Below are positions 1 through 9,008 of a stretch of DNA of 64,000 nucleotides, piece after piece. The notes beneath the pieces were generated by a model. That model saw only the letters and a list, made by a program, of their open reading frames with translations, was not told where the DNA came from and did no database searches. A program made the position numbers and the translations under genes. How positions within the stretch are numbered: position 1 is the stretch's first letter; each line of letters begins with the position of its first letter. Source of the DNA: Oceanobacillus piezotolerans (GTDB taxonomy: Bacteria; Bacillota; Bacilli; Bacillales; Amphibacillaceae); contig NZ_RCHR01000001.1 of the NCBI RefSeq assembly GCF_003665065.1, positions 744,001-808,000 of the forward strand, given 5' to 3'.

Positions 1-290
1 TAAGTCCAATTAGTCTCATAAATTTACCCCTAAACTCAAATTAATTTCCAATTTATATAATACATACGGATTCAAGAAAATAAATACATTTCAAGATAAG
101 CACTGATCCACTAGTCTTAGACTATCGCCACCATATAGTGAAAAAGGAGAATAGATTTATTAGCTGGTTTAGCAGGATCCATTTACCTTACTTTTCCTTT
201 AAAATATGAACTCCTCTCTATCAAGAGGAGAAATAATACCGAATTATACTGACCCTATACAATCTAAGCCATTTTATTGATAAATCTACT
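1..290. other. Non-coding start of window with degenerate element
   Basis: No convincing gene. Positions 96-147 resemble a decayed copy of the dispersed element (an inverted TAGTCT/AGACTA core followed by CGCCACCATATAGTGAAAAAG, compare the copy at 49258-49341). A short inverted repeat (CTCCTCT/AGAGGAG) lies at 211-228, downstream of the following minus-strand gene, and could terminate it. Confidence 0.35.
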
Positions 291-752
291 TTAATTTAAT
301 TTTTTTAGGAGTTTTACATATTCACCATAATCGTCTTCACCAGTAAATAATACGTTATTAAATCCTTTCTTTTCATATAGATATCTTGCGTTTAAGTTAT
401 CTGTGTCAACGCCAAGTGCTATTTCTTCATATCCAAGTTGTTCAGCATAATCAATCAAATAATCAAGAATAATTCCTCCTATTCCACGATTGCGATATTC
501 ATCTTTGACTATCATTCGAGATAGGTAAATCCGTTTATTTGGAATAGTATAATCTGGGTCATTGTTTTTAAAAACTAAAGAACCTTCGCCTATAAATTCG
601 TTATTTTTTAAATAAATAAAGGTGATTCTGTTTCCGCTTACTAATTCGTCATAAAACATCTTTGCCATTTCTGGTTTCTTGTCCATATCCCAAATATTAC
701 TGCACTTATTATAGTCTTCAAGATTTAATTTCATTATTTTATACGAATTCAT
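291..752 (-). CDS. GNAT family N-acetyltransferase
   Basis: Probable acyl-CoA-dependent N-acetyltransferase of unknown substrate, about 153 aa. The acetyl-CoA binding motif is visible as RNRGIGG after the strand RIYLSRMIVKDEY, followed by the C-terminal NLNARYLYEKKGF segment typical of the fold. The start is placed at 752 (MNSYK) because GAGGGATT lies just upstream; a longer start at 779 lacks a ribosome site. It is the first unit before a long type B element (795-946), and a second GNAT gene sits beside a sister copy of that element at 60.2 kb. Confidence 0.85.
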   Translation of the reverse strand: MNSYKIMKLNLEDYNKCSNIWDMDKKPEMAKMFYDELVSGNRITFIYLKNNEFIGEGSLVFKNNDPDYTIPNKRIYLSRMIVKDEYRNRGIGGIILDYLIDYAEQLGYEEIALGVDTDNLNARYLYEKKGFNNVLFTGEDDYGEYVKLLKKLN

Positions 753-794
753 AACTAATCCCTCTCTGAAATATAACAAAGCAACAAATTCAGT

Positions 795-946
795 TGTTCC
801 TCTAAACTGTCCCGTTAGCTCATTATCTCTATACCTGAATATAATACCATAATATTCTAAACGATTTACTCGTTTTCACATAAATAAAAGGCGACCAAAT
901 TCTATGATCACCTTGTTTAACTATTGCACCCGATATTTAAAAAAAG
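795..946 (-). repeat. Dispersed element, long type B copy
   Basis: Box 2 (CTAAACTGTCCCGTTAGC), an internal ATAATACCATAATATTC segment, a wobble-rich hairpin GGCGACCA/TGATCACC and box 1 (TGCACCCGATATTTAA). Its closest relative in the window is 60201-60350. Lies between the GNAT gene and the stop of the DUF5412-like gene. Confidence 0.75.
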
Positions 947-969
947 TAAAATTAGTCTTGATAACAGGT

Positions 970-1398
970 TTAATACTCACTTTTCATTACCCAACTCTCA
1001 CAAGCTCGTCCACTTTCATCATAAATTTCTTTCCCAATCTCTAACTCTATATTTCTACCAGAGTCAGGATATTCAGGACCTTCGTCATTTCTTATATAGA
1101 TGGTATTATCATTTACCCACTGCATAGAAAAGTTGCTTTTCCCATCGCTATAATATATTGTTTTAATTTCGTTACTCTCATTATTTGTGATCTCCACCCA
1201 TATATTTGCTCCACCAGTCGCACCACCGTAATGTTTATAATAAGAATTAGCTGTATATTTTACTGTCGGAGAATCAGCAGGACCTTTGTAATATGTACCT
1301 TGACCAAGACGATCAAAAGTAAAGAAATACTTTTGATATCCAATTACCAATATAATTGCCATAATAATAAATATAAGTATTTTATTTCTCTTCCTCAA
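970..1398 (-). CDS. DUF5412-like membrane-anchored protein
   Basis: About 142 aa starting at TTG behind AAGGGTGG. One N-terminal membrane segment (residues about 7-25) is followed by an extracytoplasmic domain with a GGATGGANIWVEI stretch and a VNDNTIYIRN strand. This pattern matches small Bacillaceae DUF5412 proteins of unknown function; a paralogue with NGGAATS at the same place is at 56349-56870. Single-gene unit bounded by elements on both sides. Confidence 0.6.
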   Translation of the reverse strand: MRKRNKILIFIIMAIILVIGYQKYFFTFDRLGQGTYYKGPADSPTVKYTANSYYKHYGGATGGANIWVEITNNESNEIKTIYYSDGKSNFSMQWVNDNTIYIRNDEGPEYPDSGRNIELEIGKEIYDESGRACESWVMKSEY

Positions 1399-1455
1399 AC
1401 AACCACCCTTAGTTATTCATTACTTCAATTTTTAAAGTCTTATTAAGCGTTCCAT

Positions 1456-1528
1456 GTTCACTGAACTCGGCCTTTAACCAAAGTAACAATTACCTTTATT
1501 GAATAAACGCACCCGTTGGTGTAATAAG
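1456..1528 (-). repeat. Dispersed element, degenerate type A
   Basis: Box 2-like TTCACTGAACTCGGCC, a spacer with TACCTTTATTGAATAAACGC, and box 1 (GCACCCGTTGGTGTAATAAG). Sits between two small minus-strand genes. Confidence 0.55.
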
Positions 1529-1572
1529 TACTTTAAATTAAAATAGCAACAACCTAATTGCATCTGGTTTTT

Positions 1573-1761
1573 TTAATTGTGATGTGACTTTCTGAGTAAT
1601 TTTCCATTTGCAACAACTCCGATAAACCCAGTAATCGCGAAAACATATGCTACAAACAAAGATGTTGAATTAAGTGATTCAAAAAGTATTCTAAACACAC
1701 CAAAAGCAAAAACAAGCCCACTACTTAAAAGTGTTATAATCATTCGAGTTTTATTTTTCAC
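1573..1761 (-). CDS. Small two-helix membrane protein
   Basis: 62 aa from a GTG start behind GGGAGGGTG. Two hydrophobic segments (about residues 7-27 and 35-52) and a short basic tail (KLLRKSHHN). Family not recognised. Typical of the small membrane proteins that fill this array. Confidence 0.6.
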   Translation of the reverse strand: MKNKTRMIITLLSSGLVFAFGVFRILFESLNSTSLFVAYVFAITGFIGVVANGKLLRKSHHN

Positions 1762-1771
1762 TTTTCACCCT

Positions 1772-1866
1772 CCCTAACTCTATCCCCTTCATAATAATAA
1801 CATAATATTCATAATACAATTTAAAGAAAAAGATGACTCCCTTGTTCAACTTTTGCACCTGTTCGC
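1772..1866 (-). repeat. Dispersed element, type B
   Basis: CTAACTCTATCCCC box 2, CATAATATTC segment, core AAGATGACTCCCTTGTTCAAC and box 1 TTTTGCACCTGTT. Immediately followed by another element with no gene between. Confidence 0.6.
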
Positions 1867-1882
1867 ACCATAGGAACTTTAT

Positions 1883-1970
1883 CTTAAAGACGCATTCCTC
1901 TTTCTATAATAAGTTCAATAAGAAAGGTGGTTAATCCCTTTAGGATTAACATACTCGTAAGCTGAATTAA
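1883..1970 (-). repeat. Dispersed element, type A
   Basis: Contains the type A hairpin GGTTAATCC-CTTTA-GGATTAAC and box 1 ACTCGTAAGCTGAATTAA. In tandem with the preceding type B copy. Confidence 0.65.
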
Positions 1971-2006
1971 AATCTATTACTCCTGCACCTAATACTCAAA
2001 TAAGTT

Positions 2007-2189
2007 TTATAGAGATATTTCATCTTTTATTGACCAAGCAAGGAATACATAAACCCAAAATGAGACTGGATTTGTAAAAATGAATATTAGTCTGACAACA
2101 AATGAGGATATTCCAAAAAATTCAGCTAAACCTCCGCATACTCCCGTTAACGCTTTGTCCGTTAAAGACTTTCTCAATTTGTTATTCAA
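2007..2189 (-). CDS. PspC domain protein
   Basis: 60 aa from TTG at 2189 with GGGGGA upstream. Contains the PspC signature KALTGVCGGLAEFFGI followed by one membrane helix (about residues 28-50). PspC proteins are small membrane partners in envelope-stress control; the role of this stand-alone copy is inferred only from family. An upstream extension to 2234 has no ribosome site. Confidence 0.85.
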   Translation of the reverse strand: MNNKLRKSLTDKALTGVCGGLAEFFGISSFVVRLIFIFTNPVSFWVYVFLAWSIKDEISL

Positions 2190-2248
2190 TGTGAATCCCC
2201 CTTTTTGATATCTGAATAATACCATAATTACCATATATTTTTTTCCAG

Positions 2249-2306
2249 GATAAAAGGCAATTGTATATGATCAAATTGTTTAATACTTGCGTCCTGTAGT
2301 TTTAGT
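2249..2306 (-). repeat. Dispersed element, degenerate type B
   Basis: AAAAGGCAATTGTATATGATC core and TTGCGTCCTGTAGTTTTAG box 1. Last recognisable copy before the element-free stretch from 2.3 to 9.5 kb. Positions 2307-2568 hold nothing else I can identify. Confidence 0.45.
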
Positions 2307-2568
2307 ACATTTGTTCACAAACCTCTAGCATTTATCAATATTGTTAGTATTATTATGCCACTGCTTAATTATCGTACATTATCTTTATAATAATATGTCT
2401 CCTTTATCAGTCCTATTTAACATAAAAAACATTTGGAATCTATGAGACAAGTGATGATTTTTCTATCATTTTTATGCTAAAAACCATTCAAATTCTTCTA
2501 AATTACATAATGTAAATATATAAGGGATTGCTCATGAAGGATCCTCTAGTTAACAGAAGGTGATAAAT

Positions 2569-2673
2569 ATGTCAGATTATGGACTTGGAATGGGGATGGG
2601 ATTTGCTTTAATTGTAGTCTTATTTATTCTGCTTATAATCATTGGAACTTCTTATTCTGGAGGCGGTTATTAA
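2569..2673 (+). CDS. YjcZ-type sporulation peptide
   Basis: 34 aa: MSDYGLGMGMGF, a hydrophobic helix and a TSYSGGGY tail. Small peptides of this form (YjcZ/YtzM family) are widespread in spore formers and associated with sporulation. AGAAGGTGATAA gives a good ribosome site seven bases before ATG. Followed by another small plus-strand gene, possibly also spore related. Confidence 0.75.
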   Translation: MSDYGLGMGMGFALIVVLFILLIIIGTSYSGGGY

Positions 2674-2817
2674 TTAATCCTATTATATAAATTACAACCT
2701 TCATACTTAAAAAACTATCATTGCAGAAGCTTCTATCTGGTCAAAATGAGTGAACATTCTCTTTAGAAGGACAGGTAATTAAATCCTTTTGTTAAACCCA
2801 AAAAGGGAGGTGATAAA

Positions 2818-3012
2818 ATGAACCCAATGATGAGATACCGAGGAGAACCGGTTGCGGTAAGAATGCGTGACGGAAGAGTATATCGGGGAGTAATTGGTGG
2901 AGATCCACCACCAGGAGGATTCTTCCTGATGTCCGGTTTCAGAAGAAGATTTGTGCCTTTTGCAGCAGTCATTTTCGTATTTTCATTTAGATTTAGAAGA
3001 CGTATTTTCTAA
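2818..3012 (+). CDS. Small Arg/Phe-rich hypothetical protein
   Basis: 64 aa behind GGGAGGTGATAAA. The N-terminal half (VAVRMRDGRVYRGVI) resembles a short Sm-like strand-turn pattern; the C-terminal half alternates Phe and Arg (FSFRFRRRIF). Family not recognised with certainty. The neighbours (YjcZ-type peptide, SASP-like gene) suggest a spore role, which is inference. Ends in an intrinsic terminator. Confidence 0.6.
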   Translation: MNPMMRYRGEPVAVRMRDGRVYRGVIGGDPPPGGFFLMSGFRRRFVPFAAVIFVFSFRFRRRIF

Positions 3013-3043
3013 ATCCCCTCAAAAATCCCTTCTTAAGGTATTC

Positions 3044-3082
3044 CACCCGAAAGGTTAGAGTAAAACTTTAACTTTTCGGGTG
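3044..3082 (+). terminator. Intrinsic terminator hairpin
   Basis: Long inverted repeat CACCCGAAAGGTTAGAGT / ACTTTAACTTTTCGGGTG with a small loop, 31 bases after the preceding stop. Confidence 0.7.
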
Positions 3083-3239
3083 CATCATCATTAATCATGT
3101 TACAATTGCTTTTTTATGTTCCTTTTTAATATCAGTATTTCTGTAAACACATAAAACTGTATTACTGGTTTTGGTTTCACAGTAATTATTCTTATACTAC
3201 AATCCAAAAATTCGTCAATAAACCATTAATAGTGAAATT

Positions 3240-3398
3240 TTAATCTCGCATTTTTCCTGCCTCTCTCGATGTCATTGCCCCCTGCCCTGCGCTTACATCT
3301 TTTTGAATTTCCTGCTTTACTTTATTAACATCAGTTCCGGCAAAACCGGGTTTCGTACTCCTATTCAAAGATTTTTTCGTTTGTTTATTTTGCTGCAT
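3240..3398 (-). CDS. Short gamma-type SASP-like protein
   Basis: 52 aa, too short for a standard ORF cut-off. Starts at ATG 3398 behind GGAGGATTTGCTC. The central KPGFAGTDVNKVKQEIQK and SAGQGAM segments resemble gamma-type small acid-soluble spore proteins, which act as amino-acid stores in spores; this copy is much shorter than SspE. Could also be another small spore protein family. Confidence 0.5.
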   Translation of the reverse strand: MQQNKQTKKSLNRSTKPGFAGTDVNKVKQEIQKDVSAGQGAMTSREAGKMRD

Positions 3399-3870
3399 GA
3401 GCAAATCCTCCTTCATTTATGGTTTAGCAAACTTATTATTAACAAAAGAGCACTGAGTATAAGTAATATAATTTGAGTCAGGCAGAAAAATAAACTTTCA
3501 ACTAAAACTAACCGATCTGCCTTTTATAATTTCTTCTTAAGAGATCACTGTGATGGATAATCTAGTGAGGTTAATTTTGCTCTTTATTCCTATAATACCT
3601 AAGACATGATAATAAAAATAATTTACTTTGTTGGTCTTATAAAATTAATCCTGTTTGGTCTCTATAGCTAAAAATTTAATTTCAATATACTAGAATATAT
3701 GATAAACTTCACAATGTGTGTTTTTTACTTGAAGAAACGATGACCGGTTTTATTTATAAAATATGGGCAAAATATCCACTCAAATCATTAATAATAGAAG
3801 TTGTTATTCTGCCGTATTTAACTAGAGTAGGAACGTACATATATTGTTTAAATTCATCAGGAGGTTACAT
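3399..3870. other. Non-coding region upstream of nupC
   Basis: No gene seen. A long-range inverted repeat GGCAGA...TCTGCC followed by TTTT lies at 3480-3525 and encloses TTCAACTAAAACTAACC, which resembles box 2 of the dispersed element. I found no purine aptamer here, unlike upstream of the second transporter. Confidence 0.5.
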
Positions 3871-5052
3871 ATGAAATTTGTTATTTCTATTTTAGGTATT
3901 GTTGTTGTATTGCTTTTGGCTTGGTTGGCAAGTTCCAATCGGAAAAAGATAAAATTTAAACCCATTATAACGATGATTGTCATTCAAATTATTTCATCAT
4001 TGTTACTGTTAAATACAGAATATGGACTCATCATCATCACTGGTATTTCTGCATTTTTTGGCATACTGCTCGAGTATGCAAACGAAGGCGTTTCCTTTGT
4101 ATTTGGCGGCATGGCGAACGAGGGAGAAGCTCCATTCTTTTTAACTGTATTACTGCCAATCGTTTTTATTTCTGTTTTAATTGGAATTCTACAACATTTG
4201 AAGATTTTACCTTTCTTTATGAGGGGTATTGGTTTCTTATTAAGTAAAGTAAACGGGATGGGTAAGCTTGAATCATACAATGCGGTTGCATCTTTGATGG
4301 TCGGACAATCAGAGGTTTTTATCACGTTAAAAAAACAACTCGCTCTGATTCCAAAACAACGTATGTATACTCTATGTGCTTCGGCGATGTCGACTGTATC
4401 AATATCCATAGTCGGTGCTTATATGACGATGCTAGAGCCGAAATATGTTGTCACAGCTCTAGTTTTAAATTTATTTGGCGGTTTTATCATTGCATCTATT
4501 ATTAATCCATACGAGGTAGAACCAAGCGAAGATATATTAGAAATACAAGAGTCGGAAAAGCAATCCTTTTTTGAAATGCTCGGCGAGTATATCCTTGACG
4601 GTTTTAAGGTTGCTGTTATCGTTGGTGCCATGCTGATTGGTTTTATTGCTTTAATGGCAGCAATCAATCAGTTGTTTGAGCTTTTGTTTAACATTTCCTT
4701 CCAACAACTTTTAGGTTATCTCTTTGCTCCCATTGCCATCATTATGGGGATTCCCTTATCAGAGGCTGTTAGTGCCGGGGGAATAATGGCGACTAAAATG
4801 GTGACCAATGAATTTGTGGCGATGTTGGATTTATCCGGAGGCAGCCATCACTTTAGTGAACGTACAATGGGAATTCTTTCTGTATTTCTGGTTTCCTTTG
4901 CCAACTTCTCTTCTATTGGTATTATTACCGGAGCAGTCAAAAGTTTGAATGAAAAGCAAGGGAATGTCGTAGCACGTTTTGGCTTGAAACTGTTATATGG
5001 CGCCACACTTGTAAGTATACTTTCAGGGATTATCGTTAGTTTGATTTTATAG
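3871..5052 (+). CDS. NupC family nucleoside transporter
   Basis: 393 aa concentrative nucleoside transporter (CNT family), importing nucleosides by ion symport. Eight or more hydrophobic segments; family hallmarks include [11 protein letters not shown] (re-entrant/substrate region), [15 protein letters not shown] and [12 protein letters not shown] near the C-terminus. The start at 3871 has AGGAGGTTACAT directly upstream; the longer frame from 3844 does not. Paralogous to the next gene but without a recognisable riboswitch, so the two probably differ in regulation and substrate. Confidence 0.92.
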   Translation: MKFVISILGIVVVLLLAWLASSNRKKIKFKPIITMIVIQIISSLLLLNTEYGLIIITGISAFFGILLEYANEGVSFVFGGMANEGEAPFFLTVLLPIVFISVLIGILQHLKILPFFMRGIGFLLSKVNGMGKLESYNAVASLMVGQSEVFITLKKQLALIPKQRMYTLCASAMSTVSISIVGAYMTMLEPKYVVTALVLNLFGGFIIASIINPYEVEPSEDILEIQESEKQSFFEMLGEYILDGFKVAVIVGAMLIGFIALMAAINQLFELLFNISFQQLLGYLFAPIAIIMGIPLSEAVSAGGIMATKMVTNEFVAMLDLSGGSHHFSERTMGILSVFLVSFANFSSIGIITGAVKSLNEKQGNVVARFGLKLLYGATLVSILSGIIVSLIL

Positions 5053-5215
5053 AGTTTGCTGGAGATCCATATGTATTGGTGGTGGTAGCGTGAACTGCAC
5101 CTCCAATTATTATTTGTGTTTAGCAATACCGATCGTCTTGAGATTATATCAGTAAACAAGCCTTATTTGAAAATAGAACTGTTGATTACTTTTATATTAA
5201 AAAATTTAGTTTTTT

Positions 5216-5243
5216 TTTACTTTTTATTTGTCTATTGTATAAT
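5216..5243 (+). promoter_or_regulatory. Probable promoter of the riboswitch-nupG unit
   Basis: TTTACT and TATAAT separated by 16 bases, 43 bases before the aptamer. The -10 is perfect, the -35 weak. Confidence 0.5.
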
Positions 5244-5285
5244 CGGAAAACCTCTGTTAAAATTCAAAAATCAACTTCATACGAT

Positions 5286-5354
5286 CCTTATATATCTATG
5301 GGAATATGGTCCATAAGTTTCTACCTGGCAGCCGTAAAATGTCGGACTATAAGG
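5286..5354 (+). ncRNA. Guanine (purine) riboswitch aptamer
   Basis: P1 CCTTATA/TATAAGG, P2 closing TATGG...CCATA with loop GAATATGG, junction GTTTCTACC, P3 CTGGCA/TGTCGG with loop CCGTAAA, and junction GGACTA. All invariant purine-riboswitch segments are present. The base that pairs with ligand is C (GACTAT rather than GATTAT), which in this family specifies guanine or hypoxanthine. Together with the terminator at 5390-5433 it should shut off the downstream transporter when purines are plentiful. Confidence 0.95.
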
Positions 5355-5389
5355 AAAGTTAGAGTGCGACACGTGACATGTGTACCTTC

Positions 5390-5433
5390 GTGCATTCTCT
5401 TCTTTCTTTATAGATGGAGAGGTGCACTTTTTT
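5390..5433 (+). terminator. Riboswitch expression-platform terminator
   Basis: GTGCA-TTCTCT stem pairing with AGAG-GTGCAC, followed by TTTTTT, lying between aptamer and gene. Confidence 0.8.
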
Positions 5434-5499
5434 ATTATCATAAAAGATCAGATTTCTGACGGTAATAAGGGTCGGTGAAGCTATTATCAGGAGGTTATT

Positions 5500-6693
5500 A
5501 TGAATATTTTATTTGGTTTTTTATCCCTTGTGGGTTTACTATTTATAGCTTGGCTTCTAAGCAAAAATAAAAAGGCTATCAAATGGCGTACGATTATAAT
5601 AGGTGTGGTATTAGAAGGGATTTTCGTTTACTTCATGCTCAATGTCCCCCTTGGTCGCTTTCTTCTTACAAGTGCTGCTCAAGGTGTACAGAACGTCCTT
5701 GACTATAGCCAAGCAGGCATTGATTTCTTATTTGGTGGCTTTTTTGCAGAAGGCACGAATGTAGGATTTGTTTTTGCGATTCAGGTCTTATCTGTTATTA
5801 TTTTTATCTCTGCATTGGTCTCAGCTTTGTATTATTTACGAATCATCCCTTTCGTTGTGCGTATACTCGGTTGGGCTGTTGGTAAAGTGTTTGGGACAAC
5901 TCGTGTTGAATCTTTTAATACAGTTGCCAACACCATGTTAGGCGTTGTCGAATCCCCGTTACTTATTAAGCCTTATCTTGCAAAACTTACACGTTCGGAA
6001 CTATTCACTGTTATGGTTGGGGGCACAGCTTCAGCAAGTGGTGCGATTCTATTGTCTTATGCTCAAATGGGTATTGATATTAAGTATCTACTTATCTCTG
6101 TTTTCTCCGTACCATTTGTCGCTATTGTAATGTCTAAAATCATGGAACCTGAAACAGAAGTATCTGTGACGAATGAAGATGTCGAAATGGAAGAAGCAGG
6201 ACATACGAATATTTTTGAAGCCATTTCTGAAGGAGCTGTGAGCGGAGTAAAACTTGCTGCTAATATTGGTGGTTTGCTTATTGCTTTTATTAGTTTATTA
6301 GCTCTCGTAAACGGTATACTAAGTATCTTTGGAACAGATCTGGCTACCATATTTGGTTATGTTTTCTTTCCTTTTGCTCTACTTGTTGGGATTCCTATGG
6401 AAGATGCTTTCCGAGCAGCATCAATTATTGGAACAAAGCTTGCAGCCAATGAACTGATTGCATTCCAGGAGGTACTCAATTTCCAAGAGGAATTTAAGCC
6501 ACAAACGGTTGCAATTTTAACCGTTGCACTGTGTAATTTCGCGAACCTCTCTTCTATTGGGCAATTAATTGTTGGTCTTGGTTCCTTAGCGCCTTCAAAG
6601 AAAAAACTAATTGCTTCTCTAAGCTTTAAAGCTATTATAGCTGGTACCTTGGCAAGCTTTATTACAGCTATTTTTGTAAGTATGTTCATTTAA
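5500..6693 (+). CDS. nupG: NupG-like purine nucleoside transporter
   Basis: 397 aa CNT-family nucleoside permease. Contains VEGPLL-type VVESPLLIKPYL, the TASASGAILLSYAQ segment and FANLSSIGQLIVG near the end. CAGGAGGTTATT precedes ATG 5500. Control by a guanine riboswitch is the arrangement known for B. subtilis nupG (yxjA), supporting purine nucleoside (guanosine/inosine) uptake. The symbol rests on this regulation plus family; substrate is inferred. A terminator follows at 6741. Confidence 0.88.
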   Translation: MNILFGFLSLVGLLFIAWLLSKNKKAIKWRTIIIGVVLEGIFVYFMLNVPLGRFLLTSAAQGVQNVLDYSQAGIDFLFGGFFAEGTNVGFVFAIQVLSVIIFISALVSALYYLRIIPFVVRILGWAVGKVFGTTRVESFNTVANTMLGVVESPLLIKPYLAKLTRSELFTVMVGGTASASGAILLSYAQMGIDIKYLLISVFSVPFVAIVMSKIMEPETEVSVTNEDVEMEEAGHTNIFEAISEGAVSGVKLAANIGGLLIAFISLLALVNGILSIFGTDLATIFGYVFFPFALLVGIPMEDAFRAASIIGTKLAANELIAFQEVLNFQEEFKPQTVAILTVALCNFANLSSIGQLIVGLGSLAPSKKKLIASLSFKAIIAGTLASFITAIFVSMFI

Positions 6694-6740
6694 GGAAACT
6701 AGAAGGAACCGTTAACTAAAACTTAAACAAAGCCTTTTAA

Positions 6741-6787
6741 AAACTATCCTTCTTCCAATCTATAGGATAACGAGGGATAGTTTTTTT
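6741..6787 (+). terminator. Intrinsic terminator after nupG
   Basis: AACTATCC...GGATAGTT stem followed by TTTTTTT. The remaining stretch to 7095 has no gene; 6820-6856 is a segment repeated at 42335-42371. Confidence 0.85.
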
Positions 6788-7095
6788 CTTTACTGGAGTA
6801 CCCTTTTTAAAATTTGTTTTTTTTTAGGATTTTCGAATGTAAACTTCCATGATAGGCTTTTTTCTAAAATCGTCCCGTTTATCTCTACTAGTATTATAGT
6901 AATTTGAATTTCATATTTCATTACGAACCTCGTTTTCGAACTTCCCACCAAGGGTAAGGACATAGTATATGATACCTATAAATACTCAAGGTTCCAGAGA
7001 ATCCTTAAGAGACTAACTTATTAATGGATTTTTGGATAAAATACAATTGTAGTCTTACCTGAGGGTATACGGATAACATTATGGAGGGATTTAGT

Positions 7096-8232
7096 ATGAA
7101 ACATTTTACAGAGGAAGAAAAGATCAAGATTTTATCTGATATGATTGCTATTAAATCTGTAAACGAAAACGAAATCGAAGTGGCAAATTACTTAAAAGAT
7201 TTATTTGCTGAATACGGCATTGAATCTAAAATTGTTCCAGTTACAGACACTCGTGTTAACTTAGTGGCTGAAATTGGAAGCGGCAGTCACGTCATTGGTG
7301 TTTCTGGTCATATGGATGTCGTCTCTCCTGGTGATGAAAGCGAGTGGACCTCAGATCCATTCACATTGACAGAAAGAGACGGAAAATTATACGGACGTGG
7401 AACAAATGACATGAAAGCAGGATTATTAAATCTTGCCCTAGTGATGATTGAACTCAAAGAAAATAATGAACTCAAAAATGGTACTGTCCGCTTTATGGCA
7501 ACGACTGGTGAAGAAGTCGGTGGCGCAGGTTCAAAAAAATTATATGAAGAAGGCTATATGGATGACGTAGATTATCTATGGGTAGCGGAACCTTCTCATG
7601 ACACGATTATTTACTCTCACAAAGGATCACTTAACTCTATAGGTGAAGCAGCACACAGTTCTATGCCTAGCCAAGGTTATAACGCGATTAATCCATTGAT
7701 GGAATACCTCTTAGAATTAGACGAAAAATTAAATGGTGATGATCGCAAAAATGAAGTTCTGGATAAATTGGTTATGAGTACCACTATTTTTAATGCAGGG
7801 AACCAAGTAAACTCCATTCCAGAAAAAGCTGTAGCTGAAATAAACGTGCGTACAATTCCAGAATTTGATAACGATGAAGTGATTGACTTATTCAAAACAA
7901 CAGCTGAAAAATACAATAAAGAAGGCTCTCATATTGATGTTGAAGTGACCATGACATTACCAAGTGTGTTCACTTCTGGACAGTCTGAAATGGTTGATCT
8001 TGCTAAGGAACTCGGAAAAAAATACTTAGACTTGGAAATTTCTGTTAAAGGGTCGCCAGGGGTAACGGATGCATCCAACTTGTTAAGAGGGAAAGATGAG
8101 AACTTTCCATTCATGATGTTTGGTCCAGGCGAAACAAAAATGGCACACAAAACAGATGAATATGTCTACAAAGATTACTACTTTGCATTCTTCGATATCT
8201 ATAAAGAATTAATTTTAGGTTTATCTAAATAA
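7096..8232 (+). CDS. M20 family metallopeptidase (ArgE/DapE-like)
   Basis: 378 aa zinc hydrolase of the M20/M25/M40 family, which removes acyl or amino-acyl groups from amino-acid derivatives. Visible metal and catalytic elements: GHMDVVSPGD (first His/Asp), GRGTNDMKAG, TTGEEVGGAG (catalytic Glu-Glu) and a C-terminal MAHKTDEYV His. Dimerisation domain in the middle (GNQVNSIPEKA). Start at 7096 because GGAGGGATTT lies inside the longer frame starting at 7081. Whether it is a desuccinylase, deacetylase or dipeptidase cannot be told. Confidence 0.9.
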   Translation: MKHFTEEEKIKILSDMIAIKSVNENEIEVANYLKDLFAEYGIESKIVPVTDTRVNLVAEIGSGSHVIGVSGHMDVVSPGDESEWTSDPFTLTERDGKLYGRGTNDMKAGLLNLALVMIELKENNELKNGTVRFMATTGEEVGGAGSKKLYEEGYMDDVDYLWVAEPSHDTIIYSHKGSLNSIGEAAHSSMPSQGYNAINPLMEYLLELDEKLNGDDRKNEVLDKLVMSTTIFNAGNQVNSIPEKAVAEINVRTIPEFDNDEVIDLFKTTAEKYNKEGSHIDVEVTMTLPSVFTSGQSEMVDLAKELGKKYLDLEISVKGSPGVTDASNLLRGKDENFPFMMFGPGETKMAHKTDEYVYKDYYFAFFDIYKELILGLSK

Positions 8233-8245
8233 AAAAAGATTTTAC

Positions 8246-8284
8246 AAGAGGTGACTACCATTTTCGTAGTCACCTCTTTTCTTT
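8246..8284 (+). terminator. Intrinsic terminator after M20 peptidase
   Basis: AAGAGGTGACTAC / GTAGTCACCTCTT stem with a TTTTC loop, then TTTTCTTT. Confidence 0.9.
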
Positions 8285-8492
8285 ATTACTCTTGTACTGT
8301 TTGATTACATTAATTCAATAGTACAATCGTTCCCCCAGCCATAGCGAGAAAAATGATTTTCTTCCAGAAATGAGAAAGAGCATCTGCAGTCACTCCTATA
8401 ATTCAGGCATTCCACGGCTTTCACCTTATCATCTTACATCCACTAAACAATAAATAACCAAAAGTCAAATATCGTTGATGTTAGCACTATTC

Positions 8493-8660
8493 CTAGATAC
8501 TATATGTATTTCCGTGTGGATTTATCGGATATACCTTTGTCCACGTTGTTCGGTACATAGATGGTACTATAAATTGCGAGGTTTCGTCGCATAGTTCAAA
8601 AATTTTGTAGCCTTTTTTCTTCCCTACTCCCTGATACTTAATTTCTGCATCAAACTCCAT
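8493..8660 (-). CDS. Small hypothetical protein, possibly a remnant
   Basis: 55 aa with coding-like composition (MEFDAEIKYQGVGKKKGY ... MYRTTWTKVYPINPHGNTY). No family recognised and no clear ribosome site before ATG 8660, so it may be the remains of a longer gene. The flanks 8285-8492 and 8661-8772 show nothing else. Confidence 0.4.
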   Translation of the reverse strand: MEFDAEIKYQGVGKKKGYKIFELCDETSQFIVPSMYRTTWTKVYPINPHGNTYSI

Positions 8661-8772
8661 ACAGCCAGTCTTTATAAAAATTTGGAAAATTAGGCAAAAA
8701 CTGTTTACGAATGATTAAAAAATGAATATAATTACCTCATGGATTAAAAAATTCTTAAGGAGGTCGAATGAA

Positions 8773-8868
8773 ATGATCGTAATTGTTAGCTTAATGTCAC
8801 ATGTAGCATCTACAACTTCACTAAAATTTAAAATGACGCATTCGACCAGATCGGAAGGGATCGCTTAA
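8773..8868 (+). CDS. 31-aa peptide ORF ahead of yrzI
   Basis: Begins with ATG 8773 behind AAGGAGGTCGAATGAA and reads MIVIVSLMSHVASTTSL then FKMTHSTRSEGIA. Followed by two tandem terminators, then yrzI. The strong ribosome site argues for translation; function unknown. A leader-peptide role is possible. Confidence 0.45.
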   Translation: MIVIVSLMSHVASTTSLKFKMTHSTRSEGIA

Positions 8869-8895
8869 GATTTTTTTATGTAATTAAGCATACCC

Positions 8896-8930
8896 ATACC
8901 GCAGGGAGAAGCGTGCCCTGCGGTATTTTT
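8896..8930 (+). terminator. First of two tandem terminators
   Basis: ATACCGCAGGG / CCCTGCGGTAT stem followed by TTTTG. Confidence 0.9.
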
Positions 8931-8943
8931 GTGCCTTTTTTCA

Positions 8944-8974
8944 CTGCAGGGAGGAGTCTCTCTGCGGTTTTTTT
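8944..8974 (+). terminator. Second tandem terminator
   Basis: CTGCAGGGAG / CTCTCTGCGG stem followed by TTTTTTT, only 14 bases after the first. Confidence 0.85.
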
Positions 8975-9008
8975 GCATTTTATGGGTAATTTGAGGAGGT
9001 GATTTGGA

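Noticed and set aside
3399-3870. Purine riboswitch upstream of the first nupC
   Set aside because: None of the conserved junction segments (GTTTCTACC, CCGTAAA, GACTA) is present.
3984-4667. Minus-strand ORFs inside the first nupC gene
   Set aside because: They are antisense shadows of a clear transporter gene, as are those inside nupG, the M20 peptidase, hxlA and the amidase.
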